Assembly (NCBI RefSeq): GCF_032854445.1
Contig: NC_088295.1
Location: 54,975,249-55,039,248 of the forward strand
DNA from: Liolophura sinensis
Lineage: Eukaryota > Mollusca > Polyplacophora > Chitonida > Chitonidae
Direction of reading: 5' to 3'
Length of the DNA stretch: 64,000 nucleotides
Shown here: one piece after another, positions 13,901-23,736 of the stretch
How positions within the stretch are numbered: the first letter of the stretch is position 1
How the letters are laid out: each line of letters starts with the position of its first letter
Notes under the pieces: model-generated
Seen by the model: the letters and a program-made list of their open reading frames with translations, nothing else
The model's database searches: none
What the model was told of the DNA's origin: nothing
Made by a program: the position numbers and the translations under genes

Positions 13901-16900
13901 CTCCTGATGAAGAAGATATTTACATGTGAAGAGTTTAGGCACAAAAGCAGATAAACACCATTCATGCCAATATTTGAAAAAAATTGCATTCATGGAACTT
14001 TTTCTATCTGCTAACTTTGTGATAATTACATTTTTTACACCTACCTTCATAATTTCTACAATCCCAAAACAGCAGAAAAATACTAAACTTAATTTGATGC
14101 AAAATGAAAAACTGAAATGAGTTTATCTGTTTTTGCGTCTGAACTCTTCATGTATTATTTGAAAAATGTTAAATAACAAGATTGTGACCATGAGAGTTTT
14201 GTTCTGAAATAGCCAATTTCAACATAATCAGTGATGTCTAAACTGGCTTAACCACCACTCTGTCAGCCTTTTAAATATATAAAAATATAAATATGATGTC
14301 AAAGGTATAGAATACAGCTCTATGTAATATTTGCTACACCAGTAGTGTTAAACAGTTTCAGTGTAAACTGAGGACTTCAGCGTTTACAATGCCACCTGAT
14401 GATGATGATATACTTTCACCCAATAGCAATGTTATAATCAATGTCGAAATATTGAGTCACAATGAACGTATCAATTTTCAGTCTAACACTACTTGTATAA
14501 AACTGATCAGTGGAAGTACTGGTTTCTTTAAAGTGTGTTTCCAATAACTAATCAATTGATCAGTTTCTGACATACTCCTCACCTTCTTCCTCTGATGATG
14601 AAGAACTTTCCGAATCTTCTTTCAAAATGTCACTGAGGGTTTCTTTCTTTCCATTGTCTCCAACAGCCACTTTATAACACTCACAGCCAGTGTGGACTAA
14701 GGGGAGATAACTCCTGTCCTGACACTGACTCAGTTTGCTCAATATGTCATTAGTGTTCAGCCTGTCTGGATCATCCCTGAAACAAAACGCGAAAGTGACA
14801 TTGAAGCAACTACCAAGTGACACATAGATGTAGAACTTGTCTTGGATACTATCCTGACTTGTTTGCTAAATTCAAGATGTATTTTGAAGTTATTTGATTT
14901 TATTTATTTATTTGATTAAAAACCATGGTGATGCCATTGTGTCTCATGAATTTTTACAAGGCGGCGACTAATGTGAGACTTATGATCACTGATTTATTTG
15001 ATTTATTTATTTGATTGGTGATTGGTGTTTTGCGCTGTACTCAAAAATATTTCACTTATACAATGACGGCCAGAATTATGGTGCGAGGAAACCGGGCAGA
15101 GCACGGGGGAAACCCACAACCATTCGCAGGCTGCTGGCAGACCTTCCCACTTACAGCCAGAGAGATCACTGATTTCAGTAAGAAAAGTTCCAGTTAAGAA
15201 ATAAACAAATAAATGTCTAATTTTTATGCAAATGTTTTGTAAAATGATAGATTATTTTTGAAATGACATTTCACAGAACTATTTATCTAATTTTAATTTA
15301 ATCTCATTGTAGGATTAGAGCTACATTAAGGCAAATTCAAACCACTGGTTCTCACCCAAAGCCTTCGTATCTCAGCTTAGAGGTGGATGTCCCGAATATG
15401 TCCTTCCTGTCCCCTGCGATAAGTAACTGTTGTGAGTGGGCGGGCACCCAGTGTTTTGTAAACATGATGCTCTGCTCATCTGACACATGCACTCATAAAC
15501 ACAGTAAAATCATCTTATGCTGGCCATCCTGGAAGAGGAAATAGGTCTCTGAAACAAAGCAAAACACAAATATGATTTAGGTTGGTATAAATATTACACA
15601 TAATTTTACACATAAGTTATTCTCTTTTAGGTCAAATGGGGTAAACATGATGTTTTGGCTGTGGTTTAGGCCAACTTTAAAAAAATCTTTGTTGGCGGTA
15701 ACCTCACTCTGTCAGAAAGTAATAGTTTCAGTTGGTTAAGATTTTTTTATTATTATTATCATTCTAGCTGATGAAAAAAAATATTGGTATACTAAAGAAA
15801 TTAACATGGAGAGAGAGAGAGAGAGAAGAAAAAAAACCATTCCATCAAAGGCCCAGTAAAACGTTTCTTGGTCAGGTAGCCTTTAGTGAACATATTTTTA
15901 CTGACGGCTTACTTAAGTAGATTTGTCGGTGATACTGAATGAAATAAGTCAGACCACAATTAATTCTGACCTCTGCTTGGTTTCTTTGACCTGTTGATAT
16001 GACTGCTCTGATATGCACAATACAAGCGCACAAGAGTACTGCAATTCAATGCTTGCCAGTAAAACATTTATGGTGTTCACACAAAGAGCACAAATACATG
16101 CTTAAGAGTCTTCAGACTAAGTTAAGCTATAGAGTGGTATAACAAGCAAACCCTATATGTTGCTAGAGCTGTAAGTAGGAAGGTCTTCCAGCAACCTGCG
16201 GATGGTCATGGATTTCCTTCAGACCTGGTTTCCTCCCACCATAATGCTGGCTGCCGTCGTATGAGGACAACGGCTAGTTTTCACTGACAGCTCCTCAACG
16301 ACAATCACGCACAGTTAAGTGTATGCATACTATGTGACATTTGTCAGAAAATGTGCAGATTTTTAATTACCCCACCTTTCTCCCTATTTTATTCAGCACA
16401 ACAAACAAATCATGAAATGACCCCCTTCCCCCCACCCCCACCCCCACCCCCACCCCCGCTCACACACACACACACAGAGATCATATACAAAACAACATTA
16501 TATACTAATTAAGTCCTGTCCTATTGTAAAAAGTCATTTTCCGGGAAACACATATTGCCTGATATTGAATTATTTGTCCAACTAAAAAGGGACAATATTT
16601 GGTGAAGTTGGACTAATCTTATCAGAAAAACTTAAATACTGGTATCACAAATAACATTTTCAGGCCTTTTTGTGCTTATGATGTGCATTTTTAGATATTG
16701 ATAGTGAGTGAATTAGGTCAACCTAAATCACTCATTGTTTTATATATTGTTTATATGTTAAGTATATTCACTTACCGACAAGGATTATTTTGACCCTTTG
16801 ATGTGCTATGTTGAAAGTATAAAGCAAGATATACTGGTCAAGAAACAAATTTGCAGATATACTGATTCAGTGAGCTAAATGATCTCTCTCCTTATTTAAC

Positions 16901-17322
16901 ATTCTAACATTTACCTTGTCAGTCAATATAAAACATGGAGTTATTACACTTAACGTTGTTGAATTATAGATACATCTGACCTCAGGAAACCCAAAAGTTT
17001 TAGAAGTTTAAATTCAGAGACATACATCTTTATCCAAGAATTATTTTTTATAAATTGCATATAACTATTGCCTTGTCTCATGTGAGTTAATGAAATGATT
17101 GGTATTTATAGCCTGTCTGTTATGTCAACTGCTCATCTCAGAAGGTCCTAAATTATAAATCAAATAAATAAATAAATATTAAACTATATACTTACCAGCA
17201 AGAATATTATGGTGACCACACCTTGCAAAGATAGATATGATATACCAAATCTCCCTCTGCATTCGCATATCGTCACGTTGTTTTATTTGTTGAACTTTAT
17301 GTGTAACTTTGGGCAATAAACA
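1984..17322 (-). CDS. ARM/HEAT-like helical-repeat protein with RPxSA motifs (unassigned), 19 exons
   Basis: Exons in transcript order: 17196-17322, 16776-16805, 15356-15548, 14583-14776, 13483-13622, 12435-12626, 11894-12115, 11247-11362, 10629-10754, 9766-10034, 8648-8870, 7355-8147, 5858-5988, 5090-5268, 4307-4512, 3873-3969, 3122-3277, 2638-2699, 1984-2046 (stop TAG). All junctions have GT/AG and matching phase; total 3519 nt, 1173 codons. An in-frame TGA at 15493-15495 interrupts it. The first Met after it (15463-15465) gives about 1092 residues. The middle region has armadillo-like helix pairs, for example 'VQLLIELGVLNDLTLI' and 'VRSLKLICNLINTSAGL'. A Ser/Glu-rich acidic patch follows the third exon. 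The motifs RPQSAK, RPTSAR, RPQSAC and RPQSAP occur along the C-terminal half; such motifs are frequent in ciliary proteins, so a ciliary role is only an inference. I do not recognise the family. The true start is uncertain: the first in-frame ATG of the 5'-most exon is at 17266-17268, but the open frame extends upstream of it. Confidence 0.85.
2300..2440. other. Low-complexity and AT-rich intronic/UTR sequence
   Basis: Poly-T and TATTTATT-type tracts are followed by non-coding sequence between the last two exons of the ARM-like gene. The remnant after the TATTTATT run resembles the 3' tail of a minus-strand SINE but is too diverged to assign. Confidence 0.3.
4669..4692. repeat. (GTCT)n microsatellite
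   Basis: About six tetranucleotide units of TCTG/GTCT sit in an intron of the ARM-like gene. Confidence 0.9.
5320..5480 (-). repeat. Degenerate SINE-like repeat in intron
   Basis: A TTTATTTATTTA tract is followed by 'GAATTTTTCAATTTGGTGACGGCAGTCAG', which resembles the common lophotrochozoan SINE body 'AATATTTCACTTATACGACGGCGGCCAGCATTATGG' in degraded form. The orientation is minus, with the AT-rich tail at the lower coordinate. Exact ends are unclear. Confidence 0.45.
5605..5710 (-). repeat. tRNA-derived SINE body fragment
   Basis: Landmarks are 'TATACAACGGTGGCC', 'ATTATGGTGGGAGGA', 'ATGACCATCTGCAGGTTGCT' and 'GGCAGACTTTCCCA'. It matches the body of the complete SINE at 63763-64000 on the opposite strand. 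The tRNA head is missing. Confidence 0.85.
11560..11830 (-). repeat. Second, older SINE/MITE-like family copy
   Basis: A TTTATTTATTCATTGGTATTTAATGCC tail leads into 'GAATTTTTCACTAACCTGATG', 'GGGGTAAACCACCAACCTTT' and 'GGCAAGTTACTGACAA'. Similar wording recurs at 13140-13395 ('GTAAAGTTAGTGAGAAAC', 'ATTGTCACCAAGGTCCCA'), so this is a distinct repeat family from the main SINE. It is intronic in the ARM-like gene. Confidence 0.6.
13140..13395 (-). repeat. Second copy of the older SINE/MITE-like family
   Basis: It shares 'TTGTCACCAAGG' and 'GTAAAGTTAGTGAGAAAC'-type landmarks with the element at 11560-11830. It ends near 'CCACTCGCTCACACCATG'. It lies in an intron of the ARM-like gene and has no coding capacity. 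Confidence 0.5.
14994..15170 (-). repeat. tRNA-derived SINE, body and tail, head missing
   Basis: The AT-rich TTTATTTATTTGATTGGTG tail is at the low end. It is followed by 'TGTACTCAAAAATATTTCAC', 'ATGACGGCCAGAATTATGG', 'GGGGGAAACCCACAACCATT' and 'GCAGACCTTCCCA'. It is inserted in the intron between exons 14583-14776 and 15356-15548 of the ARM-like gene. Confidence 0.9.
15493..15495 (-). other. In-frame TGA inside exon 15356-15548
   Basis: Read on the minus strand in the frame fixed by both flanking junctions, this exon gives 'ETYFLFQDGQHKMILLCL', then TGA, then 'VHVSDEQSIMFTKHW'. Both sides look like real coding sequence. No alternative GT/AG pair removes the stop without leaving an intron of about 25 nt. 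It could be a sequencing or allelic change (TGG or CGA to TGA), an upstream open frame with re-initiation at the Met encoded at 15463-15465, or recoding. Confidence 0.8.
16150..16275 (+). repeat. tRNA-derived SINE body fragment
   Basis: Landmarks on the plus strand are 'AAGTAGGAAGGTCTTCCAGC', 'AACCTGCGGATGGTCATGG', 'TTTCCTCCCACCATAATG' and 'GCCGTCGTATGAGG'. The head and A-rich tail are missing. Confidence 0.85.
16427..16480. repeat. (CCCCCA)n tract followed by (CA)n
   Basis: A run of C5-A units is followed directly by a CA dinucleotide run, within an intron. The complementary G-rich strand could form a G-quadruplex. Confidence 0.9.
16776..16805 (-). CDS. 30-nt candidate microexon of the ARM-like gene
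   Basis: A 30-nt segment is bounded by an AG acceptor after 'CAACATAG' and a strong GTAAGTG donor. It enters and leaves in phase 1, so it can be included or skipped without changing the frame. It encodes about ten residues, 'AHQRVKIILV'. Because it is so short, its reality rests on the splice signals and phase only. Confidence 0.5.
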
Positions 17323-17602
17323 CTGTTAAACATGCAGTTACTTTAAACATGAATTCATAAACTTAGGCCTGTTCTCCAGATTCAGAGACTATGTTCCACA
17401 CATTCTACCGTAGGATATACAGTACACTACAGCTCTACAAGGCTATATGAGGAGTTGCCTATTTGGTTTAAGTCCAGACAGTGTACCTTCTCAATACAGA
17501 TTTGATCACTATATAGTCAAACACCTTCACTTCTCACAGCTCCACAGGCAACCATTGAAGTGTGTGACATGTCATCGTATAAATTTAATTTCTCTTTTTA
17601 CC

Positions 17603-17972
17603 TGAATGGGCGTAAGTGGTAACAAATTATCACCACCTCTGCATGTTCACGCGTTTGCTTTCAGTAATGTCAACATGTCAATCATAAACAATTCCCAGAT
17701 GGATGTAAACACAGCACATGTCACATCATGTCACCAACTATAACCCACGCGCGATCACAGTGAGGGAGCTGTCATTAATTTGTAACTTACCAACACATTT
17801 TTGGATAATTTTTGTGTTAAAAAAGACATCAGTGCTAAAAGTCACTGTGACTGTTTCACTAAACAAATAAGTTGGGATGTGGTGTTTAAATATTTAAATT
17901 GCTAGCATACTAGCTTTGAACATGAGCTGCAAAGTAAAATAAACTAACAAACAGCTCCATAATCAATAGATC
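17603..17972. promoter_or_regulatory. Inferred bidirectional promoter between the ARM-like gene and PCNP
   Basis: The PCNP start codon (plus) is at 17973 and the first recognised coding exon of the minus-strand gene ends at 17322. A candidate non-coding first exon of the minus gene has a donor, CAG then GTAAAAAG, with its exon edge at 17602. This leaves under about 370 bp for both start sites. The interval contains 'ACGCGCGATCACAGTGAGGG' near 17748. No TATA box is evident. Start sites are inferred, not seen. Confidence 0.5.
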
Positions 17973-20900
17973 ATGGCGGCGAAACCAATCGTTGTTGTTG
18001 AAACTGGTAAAGTTCCACAGATTTCAACCATTTTTTTAGCGTTTACGACATTTTTCAGCTTGAAGCACGGTATCAATCTAATAACTGTGCCCCCATTCGC
18101 TGGAAATATCTATGTATAATGCTCTAAAGTTTGGCATTCAGCTAACACCAAGTGTTCTGCACGTTGTTTTCTCCTGTTCAAAAGGGCTATCGGAAGTCCA
18201 AATATCGTGGGTTTATGAGAAAGCAAGTTTTCCGACGTTTTCTTCTAAAAAGCTATCTTGTATGTGTGTGTGAACGCGTGTCATTTAGTGAATGGTATAT
18301 TTTTTGCCTGATTGACACCAGTAATGCAGTCGATGCGTCGCTGATGAGATATATCTGCATATGTATACATTTATAAGCGTTACTTGTTTCAAAGTTTAAC
18401 TAAGGCAATTTAATTCTCAAACCACTGTGTACCTATTCATTCCAACGTCATCTCATACCCAGGTCATTTCTAATCCTGTAAAGCTAGTGAAACTGAACCA
18501 TTCACGTCAAATTCTTTATCATATAACAGCTAGGTGCATGCTATCATACAAGTATGACTTATTTAAGACTAGTTTGCACCCAAAAAGAAACCAGTCAAAT
18601 GAATTTTGGTATACAGTATAATTCAGAATTTTTCAAGACCGCCAATTTTCATGTCTCTTTTCTGTATTCCGAAGTATAAACATGCAAATATGTGCATACA
18701 AGCACATTAATATCTTCTTCTGGTAATCCATTAGCCTTTGACCAGTGAGATCCCTGGTTTGAACTGCAGGTTTATATATTTATTTATTTGATTGGTGTTA
18801 TATGCCGTACTCAAGAATATTTCACTTATACAACGGCGGCCAGCATTATGGTGGGAGGAAACGGGGCATAGCCCGGGTGAAACCCATGACCATCTGCAGG
18901 TTGGTGGCAGACCTTCCCACATACGGCCGGAGAGGAATCCAGCATGAGCTGGACTTGAACTCACAGCGACCGCATTTAAGTCAAGAACATTTTTAGGTAT
19001 TTAGTGTAGTGTAGCCGATGATTTCCCTTTTAACTGGCATATTCTTGAGTATAGAATCAAACATCAGTCAATTGAATATAAACATTATTATTATTTCATA
19101 ACTCTGTCGCATAAACTTGTATGTGAAGGTGAAGATGAATATTCTCTCTGCTCCATGACTATTCAGTGTATGTTAGCCTTTTTATCTGTATGATTTATTA
19201 ATGAATTAATTTTAATTCAAAACAGTATTATCCATTGAAATACAAAAAGGTAAACTTCGACTGTTTCCTGTTTTTCTTCTACTTTTCTCTGCCTTTCACA
19301 GTTGCCTTTTCTGATGATTGGTGAGTAGCAAAGTCTACAAACGTTTCAAATTTGCCAGTCTTTCAAATTGATCAGGAGCTGATGGTGCTGTGGGAAATCA
19401 ACATGGAACGAGGGAAAGAACTCACACAGGGGAGAAACGCAAATCAGATGGCGGGTTGGTCAACAGTGAACCAGTGGAAAAGAAAAAATTTTCCCTATCC
19501 ATGAATTCCAGTCCGGGAGGGCCCTCAGCAAAGAAGATTTCCATATCACTGGGGAACCCTGGCAAGCCTCCAACTACTGGCCAAAACTCTGTAACCAAAG
19601 CTCCTGTCAACCCAGTCAAGTTATCCATGTCATCAAAACCAGTGAGTTGTTTGTCCATCAAAGTCAAATGTTTTTTTTTTAACAGAAATACTTGCTAGAC
19701 TTTTAACAAATTTTTGGCCATTTGATTTTTTGGAAGACACTTCTCATATCCAGTGATGATAATTCAAACATGACTTCAAATAAAGGAAATTTAGGTGGCA
19801 AAGCTTATAAATGTCTGGTTTGGTTCCTATGAAACATGAAGTTTCAAAAAATTGCGAATGGATCATAGATTTTTTCATTCAATTCCCAGACATCTGATAA
19901 AGGTCTGTTGACTCCCAAGTTGGGAAAAAAACAAAAAAAAAACAAAAAAAAAACAAAATATTTAAAATTAATAAACTGATTGATTAATACACTTACCTTT
20001 CTCAGGTAATGTCTACATGTACATAATATGCTGCTCTTAAAGGAATCTTACATGTATAGCTTAATAAAGCAATACGGAATGGTTGCTGATTGACTGGCCG
20101 TGGAAATAAGGTTTCCTGCAGCCTTGGTCGTCCTTGAATAAATATGCCATACCTAAAATTCTGCTTAGGCTAGGCATAGCCTGGACTTAATAAAGCATTA
20201 CGGAATCGTTGCTGATTGACTGGCCATGGAAATAAGGTTTCCTGCAGCCTTGGTCGTCCTTGAATAAATATGCCATACCTAAAATTCCGCTTAGGCTAGG
20301 CATAGCCTGGACTTGCCTATGTCTCACACCAGCCAGTTAGAATCGATTCTGTATCCCTTTAATTTCAGAATCTAGACTCTCCACTGTTGGGCTCAGTATG
20401 AGATATCCTATTGATACTTTGTTCAGTCTTTATTTTCACAGCTTTAGTAAATCAATCCCGTTTTGTGATGTATAGGACTATATTTATGTCCAGACACTGT
20501 TCCAACTTGTGGTTTTACTATTTAAAAGAAATCAAGCAACCAGCAAAGTTTCACACTTGCATTACTGCACTGTGGATTCACACAGTAAACTGTATTTCAC
20601 CTAAAAGTTTGTCAGTGACTTAAGTTGCTTATATTGGCTGATTTTGAGAGTTTTATTGATCTTAGAAAGGTGTTTCAAGTTAGTTTGGAAGGTAGGGTGA
20701 CAAACCACTGGACAAATTGTAGTTTCAATGCAAAAAGTGGTATTTTATACCTTAATTTGCCATTATTTCAAAAATGTATTGTTGGGCCAAAATTTTAGGT
20801 CATTTACATTAGGTACGCCTATTTTTCATGGGCCAGTGCATATTTAATAGGTTAAGTGGTTCTCAAGTATTTGACCTCTTCCCAGATGTGTGAAGTGTAA

Positions 20901-23736
20901 TTTATAGTAGCTCTCTTTATATTGGAATAGGTGTAATGCTGTTGGCATTAATTCTCCTTTGTGAACAGTATCAAATTGATTATGCTGATCTGGTCTTTTG
21001 AACAACATGGCTTGTCAATTACAATAAAATTCCATGCGAGATCTTTGGCCTGTTGCCAAGTCTAGAACATGATTGAAAGGGTTTTCTTTCACCCTTGGAT
21101 TGGCAGGTGAAATGTTACACTTACAGGTGACTCATCTAGTTTATTTTGGATGTGTTCATGTCGTGTCAACATTATGAAAGCTGTTTTACAGTTGATTTCT
21201 TATTGTATTTGATTCATGAATATAGGGTTTTGAATGTGATATGATAAGTGCTTGTATATCATTTTCTCTCTAATGAATTCTTCCAACATTCAAATTAGTT
21301 AAAGTAGCAACTATAATTCAGATTTTTCATAAAGTTCCTGTGATGTCATATAACATCAGTATCTGGAAAAATGAAAGCACTATGGGTAGTGGGTACTGGT
21401 ACCTGATTAACATGCCGAAATAATTAATACAATTAATACAATATAGTACACCTGTATGCTCCAAAATAATTTAAATGAAAGAGTGTTTGTATGATTTACA
21501 TGTATTTGTTTTGGTGCTATTTTAGCCCTGTCAAATATTTAATTGTTATATGTGAAGATCTGTTAAAGCACCACAGCAGATTTAAACTTCTACTTTCTTT
21601 GCCACCACAGAAGCTCAGCCGCTCATCTCATTTTGATGCTGGTCATCAGTTGAATCTTGGATCGTTTTTAACTCACCTTCCTCACCGATGACATGAAAAA
21701 TCCTGCAGCCAATTTAAACATTATTTAATCATTGAACCAATCACATAACCAGACTGATGAGAAAGCGGATAAGATTACAGTAGTTTTATGCCACGAGTTG
21801 TAAATCAGCTTTGATTTCAGAACAAGTGGTCATTTTGCCAGAGTTTCTTATGAACCCGGTGTCATAAAGTAAGTTTTAACGGCACAATTCATCCATGTAG
21901 AGAAATTAATTGGTAAGGCTGATAGATGGAGGCAAAAAGTTTCCACGGGAAATCGGCAACGGAACAGTGTGTATCTCCTAACTTTATAGAGGGATTTCAA
22001 CTTGGAACTCTTTTGTTGTTGAAGGTAGAAAATGTCCAACTATATCATGTGACCGGTCAAAAATGTTAGGCAACTATTGTTGATCAAAGTCACTGTAACA
22101 TGGGTGTCTGAAAAATGTGTCATGAAATGTAATTTAGACTGGAGGAAGGATAGAGAAGATTGAGAATCTGAATATTTGTGAACTTGAGAAGTTCCTAAAG
22201 GAATGAGGTGTGATTTGTGCATCTGGAAAAGGGTGAGACAGTTGATCAGTGAATTAATGTCAACAAAGGTTGCTTAACATTTTCACCATTCACATGACAC
22301 AGCAGGACTGTGTTTTTAACTTTGATAACAAAGGAGTTCCAACTTCAAAGTGAAGTGTAGATTTGATTTTGTGTATCAGGATGTCAATTCAGATAAATAG
22401 GCATGGATAATTCTTACTGTGTGTATAATACTGATGTGTGTGTCTCATCAGGTTAACAAGACCAAGTTCATATATAAATCAGTAAAATAAGACCAATCAA
22501 TTAAATACAGACATAATATTTTATGGAACTGTTGTATTTTCTTTTATTTAGAATAAAGACACAGCTGTGAACCTCAAGAAAACTGCCAAAGTAGCAAGTG
22601 TATTCAACGACGAAGATGATGTAAGTAAACATGTTTGGTTGCTTTTGATATAGGTGCTTCCACAAAGTGATGCAAATTGTTAATTGACTTATCATTGAAG
22701 TCACAATTCCTAGTGGCTTGGTATTTGTGAAAGTGAAAGCTGGCAATAAAGTTCCTTAAACTTAGAAAGCCGTTAGCATAATAAGTTTTCTAAACTTTAG
22801 GATTATTGTAACACTATAATAGTACATGTACAAGTCTGATAATTCCTGAAAGGCAATAATTCGAACTGTTTGTGGTAAATACAGAAAATTTCAATAGGTA
22901 AAATGGAAAAATAAAATAAATAAATAATGCCACAGAAAAAACTGTGAACTTTTATTTTTGGTTTGTATAGTGGGAGCTGTTACTGAAATGTTTACAACTG
23001 TGCATTGTGTTGCAGAGTGAAGAAGAAATGCCACCTGAGGCTAAAATGAGAATGAAAAACATTGGCAGGTACATGTAGGAAGTAATGTGCTTTGAATACT
23101 GCTTGTAGAGGCACACATGCTGTACACAGCACTCTGACTCACCAAGTTTGTTTGTTTGCTTGGGAATTAAGGTTTATTTCAACTTTTTTTTTCTCGGTCA
23201 AAAAAAAAGGCACTTATTGGGCAGTCACATTGTTTACATATAGTTTTCATTTTCATTTGTTCATCCTAGATTATAAATTTTAAAGGTATCAATTTGGTTT
23301 TCAAATTTTAACTCATGTTTGCCTTATTTTAGCTGGTTTTAATAATGTCTGTCTATTTTTGTTTGATATTTGGATGTTCTCATCACATCGAAAAACCATT
23401 GACTATTTCAGTGTTTAAATATATTCCTGCCCCATATGGCTGAAATATTACAGATAGCCCTGAACTCTGATTTCATGATAGTAACAAGTTGGGACGTGTA
23501 AGAAAAAAATTTGAAAGACTTTCTATGGCATTGAGACACCTTCCTGAAATTAGGGAAGCCTGCCATTTCACGCAGGTAATCATCAGAAAATTTCTTTCCC
23601 TTGCTTTCTTTTCAGAAATACCCCAACAGCTGCTGGACCAAACTCCTTTGGAAAAAGTCGTCTAGGATTCTGCGATAGGCAGAAAGTCCTCGAAAGAGAA
23701 ATTAAGCAACAAATGGATGAGACAGAGAAAGACTGA
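17973..23736 (+). CDS. PCNP: PEST proteolytic signal-containing nuclear protein, 5 exons
   Basis: Coding exons: 17973-18006, 19376-19641, 22552-22620, 23016-23068, 23616-23736 (stop TGA). Phases agree throughout and give 543 nt, 180 residues; the human protein is 178. PCNP is a small nuclear protein known as a substrate of the ubiquitin ligase UHRF2 (established for the family). The diagnostic part is the C-terminal half. '[10 protein letters not shown]' resembles the vertebrate 'VAAAFNEDED'. It is followed by '[16 protein letters not shown]' and '[18 protein letters not shown]', which are nearly invariant in the family. The N-terminal half is Ser/Pro/Lys rich and low in complexity; 'KKISISLG' and '[12 protein letters not shown]' keep the short basic/hydrophobic blocks seen in vertebrates. 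The start ATG GCG GCG AAA is the first in the frame and joins exon 2 in phase 1. Introns are 1.37, 2.91, 0.40 and 0.55 kb. Confidence 0.95.
18775..18990 (-). repeat. tRNA-derived SINE in PCNP intron 1
   Basis: The TTTATTTATTTGATTGGTG tail is at the low end, followed by 'CCGTACTCAAGAATATTTCA', 'CGGCGGCCAGCATTATGG', 'CTTCCCACATACGGCCGGAG' and 'GAACTCACAGCGACCGCATT'. It is nearly full length. The B-box part 'GTTCAAGTCC' is present in reverse as GGACTTGAAC; the 5' tip of the head is lost. Confidence 0.92.
20061..20312 (+). repeat. Tandem duplication, 2 x 126 bp, in PCNP intron 2
   Basis: Two adjacent units start at 'TTAATAAAGCAATACGGAAT' (20061) and 'TTAATAAAGCATTACGGAAT' (20187). They are almost identical through 'GCATAGCCTGGACTT', which indicates a recent duplication. 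Confidence 0.95.

Larger units (their letters stand above)
15550..17195. other. Intronic region of the ARM-like gene
   Basis: Apart from the 30-nt microexon and a SINE fragment at 16150-16275, this stretch holds only simple repeats. These are a GA run near 15813, a C-rich tract with a CA run at 16427-16480, and AT-rich sequence. Confidence 0.5.
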
